Part shown: one piece after another, positions 1 through 5,241 of the stretch
How the letters are laid out: each line of letters starts with the position of its first letter
Numbering within the stretch: position 1 is the first letter of the stretch
DNA from: Armatimonadota bacterium
GTDB lineage: Bacteria; Armatimonadota; UBA5829
Assembly: GCA_023474015.1 (NCBI GenBank)
Contig: JAMCYN010000031.1
Coordinates: forward strand, 1-8,200
DNA: 8,200 bases
Reading direction: 5' to 3'
The notes under the pieces: generated by a model
What the model was told of the DNA's origin: nothing
The model's database searches: none
The model's input: only the letters and a program-made list of their open reading frames with translations
Made by a program: the position numbers and the translations under genes

Positions 1-429
1 GCCGCCCTGATGGAACTCGTGAATGAGACGTATGCGTTCGCCCAATCTCCCCTCCTTAAGAAGGAGGGGCAGGGGGAGGTTGACTCCGCCGTAATGAGTG
101 AGGCGATCGAAATGCTCGTCCTGCTCCTCGCGCCGATGACCCCCCACATCGCCGACGAGCTCTGGGAAACCCTGGGAAAGACCGGCTTCACGCTCGATGC
201 AACCTGGCCGAGCTACGATCCCGAGGTCGCGAAGGAAGACTCAGTCGAAATCGTCGCGCAGATCAACGGCAAGGTGCGCGACAAGATGGTCGTCCCCGCC
301 GACGCCGACGAGGAGACCCTCAAGTCCACAGTCCTCGCCTCCGAGCGCATCAAGGCTGACCTCGAGGGCAAGACGGTGCGGAAGGTGATCGTGGTGAAGG
401 GGAAGCTGGTCAATATCGTGGTGGGCTGA
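1..429 (+). CDS. leuS: Leucyl-tRNA synthetase, C-terminal part (partial at 5' end)
   Basis: Class I aminoacyl-tRNA synthetase that charges tRNA-Leu in the cytoplasm; only the last 142 codons are in the window. The reading frame is open from base 1 (A-A-L-M-E-L-V-N-E-T). Visible are the end of the anticodon-binding helical domain (LLLAPMTPHIADELWETLG) and the small C-terminal tRNA-binding domain (VAQINGKVRDKMVVPADAD, then KTVRKVIVVKGKLVNIVVG, the usual LeuS ending). This closely matches the E. coli LeuS C-terminus as I know it. The oddity is the segment SPLLKKEGQGEV, encoded by bases about 46-81. It sits between two helices where other LeuS proteins have a short loop, and it is exactly the translation of the palindromic repeat at 47-80. 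The insertion keeps the frame, so the gene should be functional. The stop is TGA at 427-429. Confidence 0.96.
   Translation, partial: AALMELVNETYAFAQSPLLKKEGQGEVDSAVMSEAIEMLVLLLAPMTPHIADELWETLGKTGFTLDATWPSYDPEVAKEDSVEIVAQINGKVRDKMVVPADADEETLKSTVLASERIKADLEGKTVRKVIVVKGKLVNIVVG
47..80 (+). repeat. Dispersed palindromic repeat, copy 1, inside leuS
   Basis: A 34-bp element starting CTCCCCTCCTT and ending GGGGGAGGT. Its core is a perfect hairpin with arms CCCCTCCTT (49-57) and AAGGAGGGG (61-69) and a 3-nt loop. A second copy at 2175-2208 is identical at 29 of 34 positions by direct alignment. This type of element, whose translation reads like PLLKKEGQGEV, is familiar to me as a high-copy palindrome in several environmental bacterial genomes. 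That point is recollection, not a search result. Here it is translated as part of LeuS. Confidence 0.88.
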
Positions 430-437
430 GCCGACCT

Positions 438-460
438 GGGGAAGTGGTATAATGAAGGTA
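438..460 (+). promoter_or_regulatory. Extended -10 promoter (TGGTATAAT) at the hicA start
   Basis: A perfect TATAAT at 448-453 is preceded by TGG (445-447), giving an extended -10 element. No convincing -35 box lies 17 nt upstream, which is common for extended -10 promoters. Transcription would begin near 460. The box overlaps the ATG at 452 that gives the family-like HicA N-terminus. If this promoter is used, that ATG is not on the transcript and the ATG at 465 would be nearly leaderless. It would serve the downstream toxin-antitoxin genes. Confidence 0.5.
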
Positions 461-629
461 CGCGATGTACTATGGTTGGTTCTTAGTTCGCACTCGCGGT
501 AGTCACAGAGTATTTAAGCACACGAATAAGCCGGGCATTGTGGTTTTGCCCGGGCACATGTCCGACGACATAGCGCCGGGCACTTTGAAGAGCATCCGAG
601 ACCAGGCGCGGTTGGAGGGTAAGCTGTGA
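452..629 (+). pseudogene. hicA: HicA-type mRNA interferase toxin, N-terminal helix lost by an out-of-frame deletion
   Basis: HicA toxins are small dsRBD-fold RNases that cut mRNA and are blocked by HicB. ATG 452 begins M-K-V-R-D-V-L, a typical HicA start, but this frame stops at TAG 500-502. The frame one base over carries the rest of the family almost perfectly: GWFLVRTRGSHR, then FKHTNKPGIVVLPGH, then SDDIAPGTLKSI, ending GKL at TGA 627-629. It includes the catalytic histidine of the G-S-H motif. The two parts join near 473-477. HicA proteins normally have about 14 residues before the Gly-Trp, so about 17 nt appear to be missing, removing most of helix 1. An in-frame ATG at 465 would still give a 54-residue product (M-Y-Y-G-W-F) with all strands and the histidine. 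A truncated active protein is therefore not excluded, but a decayed toxin or a sequencing error is more likely. The end overlaps hicB by 4 nt. Confidence 0.82.
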
Positions 630-841
630 AAGAGTATACTGTCATATTTGAATGGAGCGGAAACAACTTCTCGGCCTACGTACCCGACCTGCCGGGCTGC
701 GTGACAACCGGCAAGACCCTGGAAGAGACGGAGTCCAACATCAAGGAAGCCATAACCCTCTACATAGAAACCCTGCGCGAGGACGGCAAGCCTGTCCCGG
801 AGCCTACGACAAAGGCGCGGCCGGTCGCGGTGGCTGCCTGA
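626..841 (+). CDS. hicB: HicB-family antitoxin (short form)
   Basis: Antitoxin of the HicAB type II module; it folds like a degraded RNase H and binds the HicA active site. The 71-residue product starts YTVIFEWSGNNFSAYVPDLPGCVTTGKTLEE and continues NIKEAITLYIETLREDGKPVPEP, the classic UPF0150/HicB core. There is no C-terminal HTH or ribbon-helix-helix domain, so this form may not bind DNA itself. The start is GTG 626, supported by a Shine-Dalgarno GGAGGGT at 614-620 inside the toxin gene. GTGA overlaps the hicA stop, which indicates translational coupling. The gene is intact while its toxin is damaged, which is the viable direction of decay for such a pair. Confidence 0.93.
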   Translation: MKEYTVIFEWSGNNFSAYVPDLPGCVTTGKTLEETESNIKEAITLYIETLREDGKPVPEPTTKARPVAVAA

Positions 842-869
842 ATCAGCCTCGCATTCAATGGAGCGCGGA

Positions 870-1145
870 ATGAAGCAAATAATGGTCAATTATCCCGACG
901 ACTTCCCGGACTCAGCGAATCTGACGCCGGAGGAATTGGCGGCGCAGTTCAAGCTAATGGCAGCCCTGAAGTTGTTCGAGCTTGGCAAGCTATCGTCGGG
1001 AAAGGCGGCGGACTTCGCTGGGCTACCGCGTGTCGAGTTCCTGGAGGCTTGCGGGCGTTATCGGGTTTCGCCGTTCAACTATGCGCCAGAGGAAGTCGAA
1101 GCTGAGCTGCTGGCGGACCTGGAAGCTGCCAGGAAGGCCCGCTGA
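870..1145 (+). CDS. UPF0175 family antitoxin-like protein
   Basis: A 91-residue protein of the UPF0175 family, usually found directly upstream of DUF3368 PIN-like proteins and regarded as the antitoxin of that pair. Recognisable parts are the N-terminal VNYPDDFPDS segment and the helical, HTH-like stretch LKLFELGKLSSGKAADFAGL near residues 33-52, followed by PRVEFLEACGRY. The acidic tail EEVEAELLADLEAARK is likely the toxin-contacting part (inference). I chose ATG 870 because GGAG at 860-863 stands 6 nt before it; the in-frame ATG 858 has no ribosome site. It begins 28 nt after hicB with no promoter visible between, so it probably shares the transcript. Its TGA overlaps the next ATG by one base. 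Confidence 0.86.
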   Translation: MKQIMVNYPDDFPDSANLTPEELAAQFKLMAALKLFELGKLSSGKAADFAGLPRVEFLEACGRYRVSPFNYAPEEVEAELLADLEAARKAR

Positions 1146-1627
1146 TGAGCATTGCGAGCGATACTGGTCCCTTGATTGCGCTCGCCAAAGCCGATCTCCT
1201 TTTCGTGCTGAAATCGTTATTCGAAGATGTCTTGATCCCCCCTGCTGTCCTCGACGAGTTGCTCGCCAAGCGCGGCCCGGAGAGAGAGCAACTTGATGCT
1301 GCCCTGCACGATTTCGTAAATATAACCCCTTTGCCGGTGATACCCTGGAGAATCGAGGAAGCCACACAAGTCCTCGGAGTCGGGGAACGGCACGCCATCG
1401 CTCTGGCCACAAATACAGGTATCTCCTTGGTTCTGGACGACCGGCTAGGCCGAACGATTGCACACAAGCTCGGGCTTAGTGTAGTTGGAACCGTTGGGAC
1501 TATAGTCGAGGCTAAGCGCACCGGCATAATCCCCGTTGTGCGTCCTTTAGAGGAGCACATACGCGACTGCGGGTACTATCTCTCCGATGAACTGATCCAG
1601 ACAGCCGCCAAGCTTGCCGAGGAGTAG
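1145..1627 (+). CDS. DUF3368 PIN-like toxin
   Basis: A 160-residue protein of the DUF3368 family, distant relatives of PIN-domain RNases such as VapC. The acidic residues expected of a PIN metal site are visible: D6 in SDTGPLIAL, E38 in PPAVLDELL, E81 in GVGERHAIAL and D98/D99 in LVLDDRLGR. The family motif GTVGTIVEAKRTG follows at 115-127. The likely role is a ribonuclease toxin acting on RNA in the cytoplasm and neutralised by the UPF0175 protein upstream. The start at ATG 1145 overlaps the antitoxin stop (TGATG), and AGGAAGG at 1131-1137 gives a good ribosome site. Length and motifs are complete, so it looks intact. The cellular target cannot be read from sequence. Confidence 0.88.
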   Translation: MSIASDTGPLIALAKADLLFVLKSLFEDVLIPPAVLDELLAKRGPEREQLDAALHDFVNITPLPVIPWRIEEATQVLGVGERHAIALATNTGISLVLDDRLGRTIAHKLGLSVVGTVGTIVEAKRTGIIPVVRPLEEHIRDCGYYLSDELIQTAAKLAEE

Positions 1628-1660
1628 AAGCAGTGTTCTTCGTCGAACTTCTTGCAGGCG

Positions 1661-1689
1661 TTGACGGTGCCGCGCCAATAGGGTACACT
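1661..1689 (+). promoter_or_regulatory. Sigma-70 type promoter for the orphan antitoxin-like gene
   Basis: TTGACG (1661-1666) and TACACT (1684-1689) are separated by exactly 17 nt, a near-consensus arrangement. Transcription would start near 1696, about 30 nt before the preferred start codon at 1726. This argues against the longer reading frame that opens at 1633, which would begin upstream of the promoter. Confidence 0.62.
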
Positions 1690-1725
1690 GCCTCATACGA
1701 ATTATTAGTTCCCGCGAGGCAACTA

Positions 1726-2028
1726 ATGCGGAACGAAAAGCTTATGAAGAACAATAGCGAAAAAGACAAGTCCGGCGAAGATATGGTTAGGCCCGAGTAT
1801 GACTTCACCGGTGGGGTTCGAGGTAAGCATGCGGACCTTTATTGCAAGGGACACGCGGTCGAAATACACAAGTGCGATGGTACCGTGACCGTGCAGCATT
1901 TTACGCCTGAAGTTGGAGCCGTTCTACTGGACCCCGATGTAAGGCGGTATTTCCCTGACTCGGAGTCAGTGAACAAAGCGCTCCGCTCGCTGATCGATCT
2001 GATCCCCAGGAAGCGCCGAAGCGCTTAG
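1726..2028 (+). CDS. Antitoxin-like small protein with a ribbon-helix-helix-like C-terminus (orphan)
   Basis: A 100-residue protein of a conserved hypothetical family I recognise from toxin-antitoxin surroundings. Hallmarks are PEYDFTGGVRGKH (23-35), GHAVEIHKCDGTVTVQHF (42-59) and LLDPDVRRYFPDSESVNKAL (67-86), ending in a basic tail. The DPDV..YFPDSESVNKALRSLI part resembles the strand plus two helices of ribbon-helix-helix antitoxins such as BrnA; this fold is inference. The start at ATG 1726 has GCGAGG 6 nt upstream and follows a promoter at 1661-1689. The in-frame ATGs at 1744 and 1783 are possible alternatives, and the conserved part begins only after 1783. No toxin partner follows before the convergent apt gene, and the preceding toxin already has its own antitoxin. 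It is therefore either a solitary regulator or the survivor of a lost pair. Confidence 0.75.
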   Translation: MRNEKLMKNNSEKDKSGEDMVRPEYDFTGGVRGKHADLYCKGHAVEIHKCDGTVTVQHFTPEVGAVLLDPDVRRYFPDSESVNKALRSLIDLIPRKRRSA

Positions 2029-2084
2029 CGAATCGCGGGCCACAATTTCTTCACCCACCTTACGTGCGCGCAATCTCGCTGATA

Positions 2085-2113
2085 TGTGTCGGTAGGCTTT
2101 TTGCACCGACGCA
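2085..2113. other. Hairpin downstream of the orphan antitoxin-like gene
   Basis: TGTGTCGGT (2085-2093) can pair with ACCGACGCA (2105-2113) over 9 base pairs, one of them a G-U, around an 11-nt loop that contains five T. There is no T-run after the 3' arm, so it is not a standard terminator on the + strand. It lies in the region between convergent genes. Confidence 0.4.
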
Positions 2114-2133
2114 GGCCCTTCACAGACAGGTAA

Positions 2134-2160
2134 GCTTCGGGGTAAAAAGCTACCCGAAGC
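2134..2160. terminator. Hairpin between convergent genes, possible weak terminator
   Basis: GCTTCGGG (2134-2141) is perfectly complementary to CCCGAAGC (2153-2160), with an 11-nt A-rich loop. It lies between the end of the orphan antitoxin-like gene and the end of apt, where a bidirectional terminator is expected. No flanking T-run is present on either strand, so termination is only inferred. Confidence 0.35.
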
Positions 2161-2174
2161 ATCCAAGTTGTGTG

Positions 2175-2208
2175 CTCCCCTCCTTGCGAAGCAGAGGCTG
2201 GGGGAGGT
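2175..2208 (+). repeat. Dispersed palindromic repeat, copy 2, intergenic
   Basis: Same length and ends as the copy inside leuS (CTCCCCTCC at the start, GGGGGAGGT at the end), with five substitutions, all in the middle of the element. Those changes break part of the hairpin seen in copy 1. It ends 14 nt from the stop codon of apt, between convergent genes. Confidence 0.82.
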
Positions 2209-2222
2209 ACTTTCAATTTCGA

Positions 2223-2747
2223 CTAATACTTGATCACCGTGTCAATCTCATACCCCGCAAGAGGCCGCCGGCCCTTGAGGAACTCAAGCTCGATGAGAAA
2301 ACTCAGGCCCGCGACCTTGCCGCCGACTTCCTCCACGAGCTGGATCGCGGCTTTTGCAGTGCCGCCGGTGGCAAGGAGATCGTCGACTATAACCACGCGC
2401 ATGCCGGGCTCGATGGCGTCCCGGTGCATCTCGACTACGTTGGTGCCGTACTCCAGGGAATACTCCGCCTGGACGGTGTCCGCCGGTAGCTTCCCCTTCT
2501 TTCGCACAGGCACGAAACCGACTCCCAGCTCAAGAGCGACCGGCGCCCCCAGGACAAATCCGCGAGACTCTATGCCCACTATCACGTCCGGGTCCATCCC
2601 CCGCACGCGCTCAGACATGGCGTGGATGACCTCATGGAACGCCTTGGGATCCTGGAGCACTGGTGTTATGTCGCGAAAAAGAATCCCCTGAGCGGGAAAA
2701 TCCGGTATGTCACGGATGAGTTGCTTAACAGTTTGTTCGGTAATCAT
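2223..2747 (-). CDS. apt: Adenine phosphoribosyltransferase
   Basis: Converts adenine and PRPP to AMP and pyrophosphate in purine salvage; a cytoplasmic homodimer in characterised cases. The 174-residue length is normal for the family. Motifs are the N-terminal IRDIPDFPAQGILFRDITPV (11-30), the flexible-loop region RKKGKLP (82-88) and the PRPP-binding VVIVDDLLATGGT (118-130). I chose ATG at 2747-2745 because GGAGG lies 5-6 nt upstream on the - strand. A TTG at 2810 would add residues encoded by the intergenic inverted repeat, which are not family-like. The stop is TAG at 2225-2223. It follows mtnA on the same strand after 69 nt. Adenine released early in the methylthioadenosine pathway is its natural substrate, so the pairing is metabolically sensible. 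Confidence 0.96.
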   Translation of the reverse strand: MITEQTVKQLIRDIPDFPAQGILFRDITPVLQDPKAFHEVIHAMSERVRGMDPDVIVGIESRGFVLGAPVALELGVGFVPVRKKGKLPADTVQAEYSLEYGTNVVEMHRDAIEPGMRVVIVDDLLATGGTAKAAIQLVEEVGGKVAGLSFLIELEFLKGRRPLAGYEIDTVIKY

Positions 2748-2762
2748 AAAGGCCTCCGGAGG

Positions 2763-2813
2763 CAGTTGACAGTTAAAGGGAGCATTCCCTTCCCAACTGA
2801 CAACTGTCAACTG
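2763..2813. repeat. Heptamer-repeat inverted repeat between mtnA and apt
   Basis: CAGTTGACAGTT (2763-2774) is perfectly complementary to AACTGTCAACTG (2802-2813). Between them an inner hairpin AAGGGA (2776-2781) / TCCCTT (2786-2791) can form. The right side is a tandem array: CAACTGA, CAACTGT, CAACTG at 2794-2813. The left side carries two units of the complement. The mtnA stop lies 4 nt beyond, so the structure would form on the mtnA-apt transcript between the two genes. It could act as an attenuator, a processing or stability stem, or be a repetitive element; the sequence does not decide. Confidence 0.7.
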
Positions 2814-2816
2814 TAT

Positions 2817-3848
2817 TTACTGCCTAAGGTTTTTCTTATACGGCGGGCGGACTATACCCTTCTCCGTTATAATCGCCGTGACCAGCGCGGCTGGGGTGAC
2901 ATCGAAGCTGGGGTTTGCGACCTCCACCCCGAGCGGAGCAATGCGATGGCCGTTTATGTGGGTCATTTCCTCATGCGGGCGCTCCTCGATAGGGATCGCG
3001 TCGCCGTTAGAAAGCGAGAAGTCGATGGTGGATATGGGAGCGGCGACGTAGAATGGAATACCGTGGTGATGCGCGAGCACCGCGACCGAATACGTGCCGA
3101 TCTTGTTTGCGACATCACCATTCGCGGCGATGCGGTCGGCCCCTACCACCACGCAGTCGATCCGGCCCTTTCGCATAAATGAACCCGCCATGTTGTCGGA
3201 GATCACCGTCACGGGGATGTTGTCTCTCACGAGTTCAAAGCAGGTAAGCTTCATCCCTTGCAATCGGGGGCGGGTCTCGTCGGAATAGACGTGAATCCGC
3301 TTCCCGCTCTCGACCGCCGCGCGAATCACGCCAAGTGCCGTTCCATAGCCGACGCACGCCAGCGCGCCCGCATTGCAGTGCGTAAGCACGTGAGCGCCGT
3401 CGCGGAGAAGCGCAGCGCCATGAGCGCCGATTGCTCGGCAGACATCCTCATCTTCCTCGACCATCGCCTTCGCAAGTTCATCAAGCTCGTCCCTGATCTG
3501 GTCAGCGGTCGAACCTACCTCCAGCGCCGCGTGCGCGGCGTCGAGCATGCGGTCGATACCCCAGAAAAGGTTGACAGCCGTCGGGCGGGTGCGCTTAAGC
3601 ATCGCCGCCGCGTTCTCGATGTCCTCATATAACTCGCGCGACCCGCTCGCTTGCGAACCGCGAGCAGCCAGAGCCATACCCAATGCGGCGGCCACTCCGA
3701 TAGCGGGCGCTCCGCGAACCTTCATGGTCTTGATTGCATCCGAAAGCGCGTCGCAGTCTGATATCTCAACATTTACCAGATCGGCGGGAATGCGCGTCTG
3801 GTCGATCATTATAATTTTGCCGTCTTGGTAGTCTACGGTTCGCTGCAA
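2817..3848 (-). CDS. mtnA: S-methyl-5-thioribose-1-phosphate isomerase
   Basis: Isomerises methylthioribose-1-phosphate to methylthioribulose-1-phosphate in methionine salvage; cytoplasmic, related to the eIF2B alpha family. The 343-residue length fits. Seen are VRGAPAIGVAAALG (44-57), RPTAVNLFWGIDRM (88-101), the catalytic cysteine C158 in THCNAGALA, YSDETRPRLQG (188-198) and the catalytic aspartate D238 in GADRIAANGDVANKIGT. The start is TTG at 3848-3846, as in-frame family homology begins at once (RTVDYQDGKIIMIDQT) and AGGTGA lies 4-5 nt upstream on this strand. No ATG suits better. The gene could in principle be an aldose-phosphate (MtnA-like) isomerase of another pathway, but apt downstream supports methylthioadenosine salvage. 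No mtnP or other salvage genes are in the window. Confidence 0.95.
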   Translation of the reverse strand: MQRTVDYQDGKIIMIDQTRIPADLVNVEISDCDALSDAIKTMKVRGAPAIGVAAALGMALAARGSQASGSRELYEDIENAAAMLKRTRPTAVNLFWGIDRMLDAAHAALEVGSTADQIRDELDELAKAMVEEDEDVCRAIGAHGAALLRDGAHVLTHCNAGALACVGYGTALGVIRAAVESGKRIHVYSDETRPRLQGMKLTCFELVRDNIPVTVISDNMAGSFMRKGRIDCVVVGADRIAANGDVANKIGTYSVAVLAHHHGIPFYVAAPISTIDFSLSNGDAIPIEERPHEEMTHINGHRIAPLGVEVANPSFDVTPAALVTAIITEKGIVRPPYKKNLRQ

Positions 3849-3884
3849 TTATTCACCTGGTTTGAAGGATTAGGAGCGGATATA

Positions 3885-3893
3885 AGTATACCA
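3885..3893 (-). promoter_or_regulatory. Extended -10 promoter of mtnA-apt
   Basis: On the - strand the sequence reads TGGTATACT (3893 to 3885), an extended -10 element about 37 nt upstream of the mtnA start codon. No clear -35 box is seen at the expected distance. The same nine bases occur on the opposite strand at 4008-4016 in front of the hydrolase gene. Confidence 0.5.
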
Positions 3894-4007
3894 TGGTAAC
3901 ACAACACATCCTATACCCGACGCTTCGCAGATACGCTACCCCCTTACCCCTGCCCTCCATCACATATTGGAGCAAGAGCAAATACCTCCGCCATAATCTG
4001 AAGTTGG

Positions 4008-4016
4008 TGGTATACT
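4008..4016 (+). promoter_or_regulatory. Extended -10 promoter of the serine hydrolase gene
   Basis: TGG followed by TATACT gives an extended -10 at 4008-4016. Transcription would begin near 4023, leaving a short leader with a strong Shine-Dalgarno AGGAGG at 4037-4042. No convincing -35 element is present. Confidence 0.55.
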
Positions 4017-4050
4017 GACCTTCAGGAGTTGCTCCCAGGAGGAATCAGAG

Positions 4051-5148
4051 ATGAACCTGACAAAGCCCGATCCCGAAAAAGCCGGATTCGACCACGCGCG
4101 GCTTGCGCGAGTGGTCGAGATATTGAACGAAGGCACCGAGCGTGAACTCTATCCCGGCGGAGTCCTGTGGGTGGCTAGGAAGGGCGTTACCGCACTCGTT
4201 TCCTGCAGTGGGCACACGGACTTCGCGCGCGACATTGAGGTCGATGAGGGCACGCTTTTTGACCTGGCTTCGCTCACCAAACCCGTCGCGACAGCTCCGT
4301 CCATCCTGCTGCTGTGCCGGGACGGCGCTATCCACCTCGAGCAGAAGATCGGCGAGTTCTTTCCTGAAATAGAGCTGCCGCACCTCACTGAAGTCACTCT
4401 CCGCCACCTGTTGACACACACCTCCGGGCTGCCCGCCGCCGCCGACCTATACTCAAATGGTCAATCGCGCGAACAGGCAATCGCGGGCCTTTTCGATGTC
4501 CAACTCTGCTCGAAGCCTGGGACGATCTACAAATATAGCTGCCTCGGCTACTTAATGCTCGGGCTGGTTGCTGAAGTGGTGGCGGAAGAGAGTCTCGATT
4601 TATTCACATACAGGCGCATCTTCGGGCCGCTCGGGATGACGGAGACCGTGTTTAATCCCGAGCCCGGCGCCGGCCACGTCATAGCTATAACCGACAATTG
4701 TCCTCTACGCAACTGGAAACTTCTTGGAGAAGTTCATGATCCCAACGCATTCGCTTTTGGTGGAATCGCTGGAAATGCCGGGCTGTTTTCCACCTCACGG
4801 GACCTGGCGATTTTCTGTCACAACCTTATGCAACCGGGCGGAAACGGCCCATTCGGCCCGGCGATGCTTAACAAGATGTTCTTAAATGCGATATCTAACG
4901 ACGTGGGCGGACACACCCTGGGCGGATGGTTCATTTCCCCGAACGAAATATTGCCCGCCTGTGACCTCGCATCGAGCTCCACGGTGGGGCATTCTGGGTT
5001 CACTGGAACGGCGATAATACTCGATCCCGAATACGAATTGTGCAGCGTGCTCCTCACCAACAGAGTCTGTCGGAAGGACGACGGAACACAGTTTCGACAC
5101 CTGCGAAGGCGGCTGTTTAATGCCGTACTCGGTGCTATTGTGTGCTGA
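4051..5148 (+). CDS. Beta-lactamase-family serine hydrolase (class C / EstB-like)
   Basis: A 365-residue member of the serine beta-lactamase-like family, which covers penicillin-binding proteins, esterases and D-aminopeptidases; the exact substrate is not predictable. The catalytic SxxK is S74-L-T-K77 within FDLASLTKP. RHLLTHTSGLP (118-128) is the family block. The second motif, usually Tyr-Ser/Ala-Asn/Asp, is Y162-S-C164 in YKYSCLGYLMLG. The KTG-equivalent is HSGFTGT (314-320). There is no N-terminal signal peptide or membrane segment, so the protein is predicted cytoplasmic. That suggests an esterase or amidase acting on small molecules rather than a secreted beta-lactamase (inference). The start ATG 4051 has AGGAGG 8 nt upstream. 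It is divergent from mtnA and looks monocistronic. The cysteine at 164 is unusual. Confidence 0.9.
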   Translation: MNLTKPDPEKAGFDHARLARVVEILNEGTERELYPGGVLWVARKGVTALVSCSGHTDFARDIEVDEGTLFDLASLTKPVATAPSILLLCRDGAIHLEQKIGEFFPEIELPHLTEVTLRHLLTHTSGLPAAADLYSNGQSREQAIAGLFDVQLCSKPGTIYKYSCLGYLMLGLVAEVVAEESLDLFTYRRIFGPLGMTETVFNPEPGAGHVIAITDNCPLRNWKLLGEVHDPNAFAFGGIAGNAGLFSTSRDLAIFCHNLMQPGGNGPFGPAMLNKMFLNAISNDVGGHTLGGWFISPNEILPACDLASSSTVGHSGFTGTAIILDPEYELCSVLLTNRVCRKDDGTQFRHLRRRLFNAVLGAIVC

Positions 5149-5182
5149 GAAAGACTTTTTTTGCTGATTATTTGTTTCACCC

Positions 5183-5211
5183 TTGACATACAAGGTAAAA
5201 CCGCTTATACT
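5183..5211 (+). promoter_or_regulatory. Strong sigma-70 type promoter of the response regulator
   Basis: Perfect TTGACA (5183-5188), a 17-nt spacer, and TATACT (5206-5211). Transcription would start near 5218, leaving a leader of about 58 nt. The -35 box lies inside a small inverted repeat, CCTTG (5181-5185) / CAAGG (5191-5195). Two TGAGT units 10 bp apart (5211-5215 and 5221-5225) straddle the start site and could be a regulator-binding site. Confidence 0.78.
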
Positions 5212-5241
5212 GAGTCCAGATGAGTTTAGCCGGAAGGCAAA

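Noticed and set aside
531..553. CCGGGCA / TGCCCGG inverted repeat that looks like a hairpin.
   Set aside because: It lies within well-conserved HicA coding sequence and has no T-run; the bases are explained by the protein.
503..889. A 128-codon open frame on the - strand opposite hicA and hicB.
   Set aside because: It is the antisense shadow of recognisable HicA and HicB coding sequence and shows no domain.
1633..1725. In-frame N-terminal extension of the orphan antitoxin-like gene from ATG 1633.
   Set aside because: It contains the promoter at 1661-1689, has no ribosome site and no family similarity.
2748..2810. N-terminal extension of apt from TTG 2810.
   Set aside because: The extra residues are encoded by the intergenic inverted repeat, and ATG 2747 has a strong Shine-Dalgarno sequence and a family-like N-terminus.
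3930..3965. C-rich stretch CCCCCTTACCCCTGCCCTCC resembling the reverse complement of the leuS repeat.
   Set aside because: The match is broken by mismatches and a gap and lacks the palindrome. It cannot be separated from chance C-richness.
5149..5162. T7 run after the serine hydrolase gene as a terminator.
   Set aside because: No convincing GC-rich stem precedes it.
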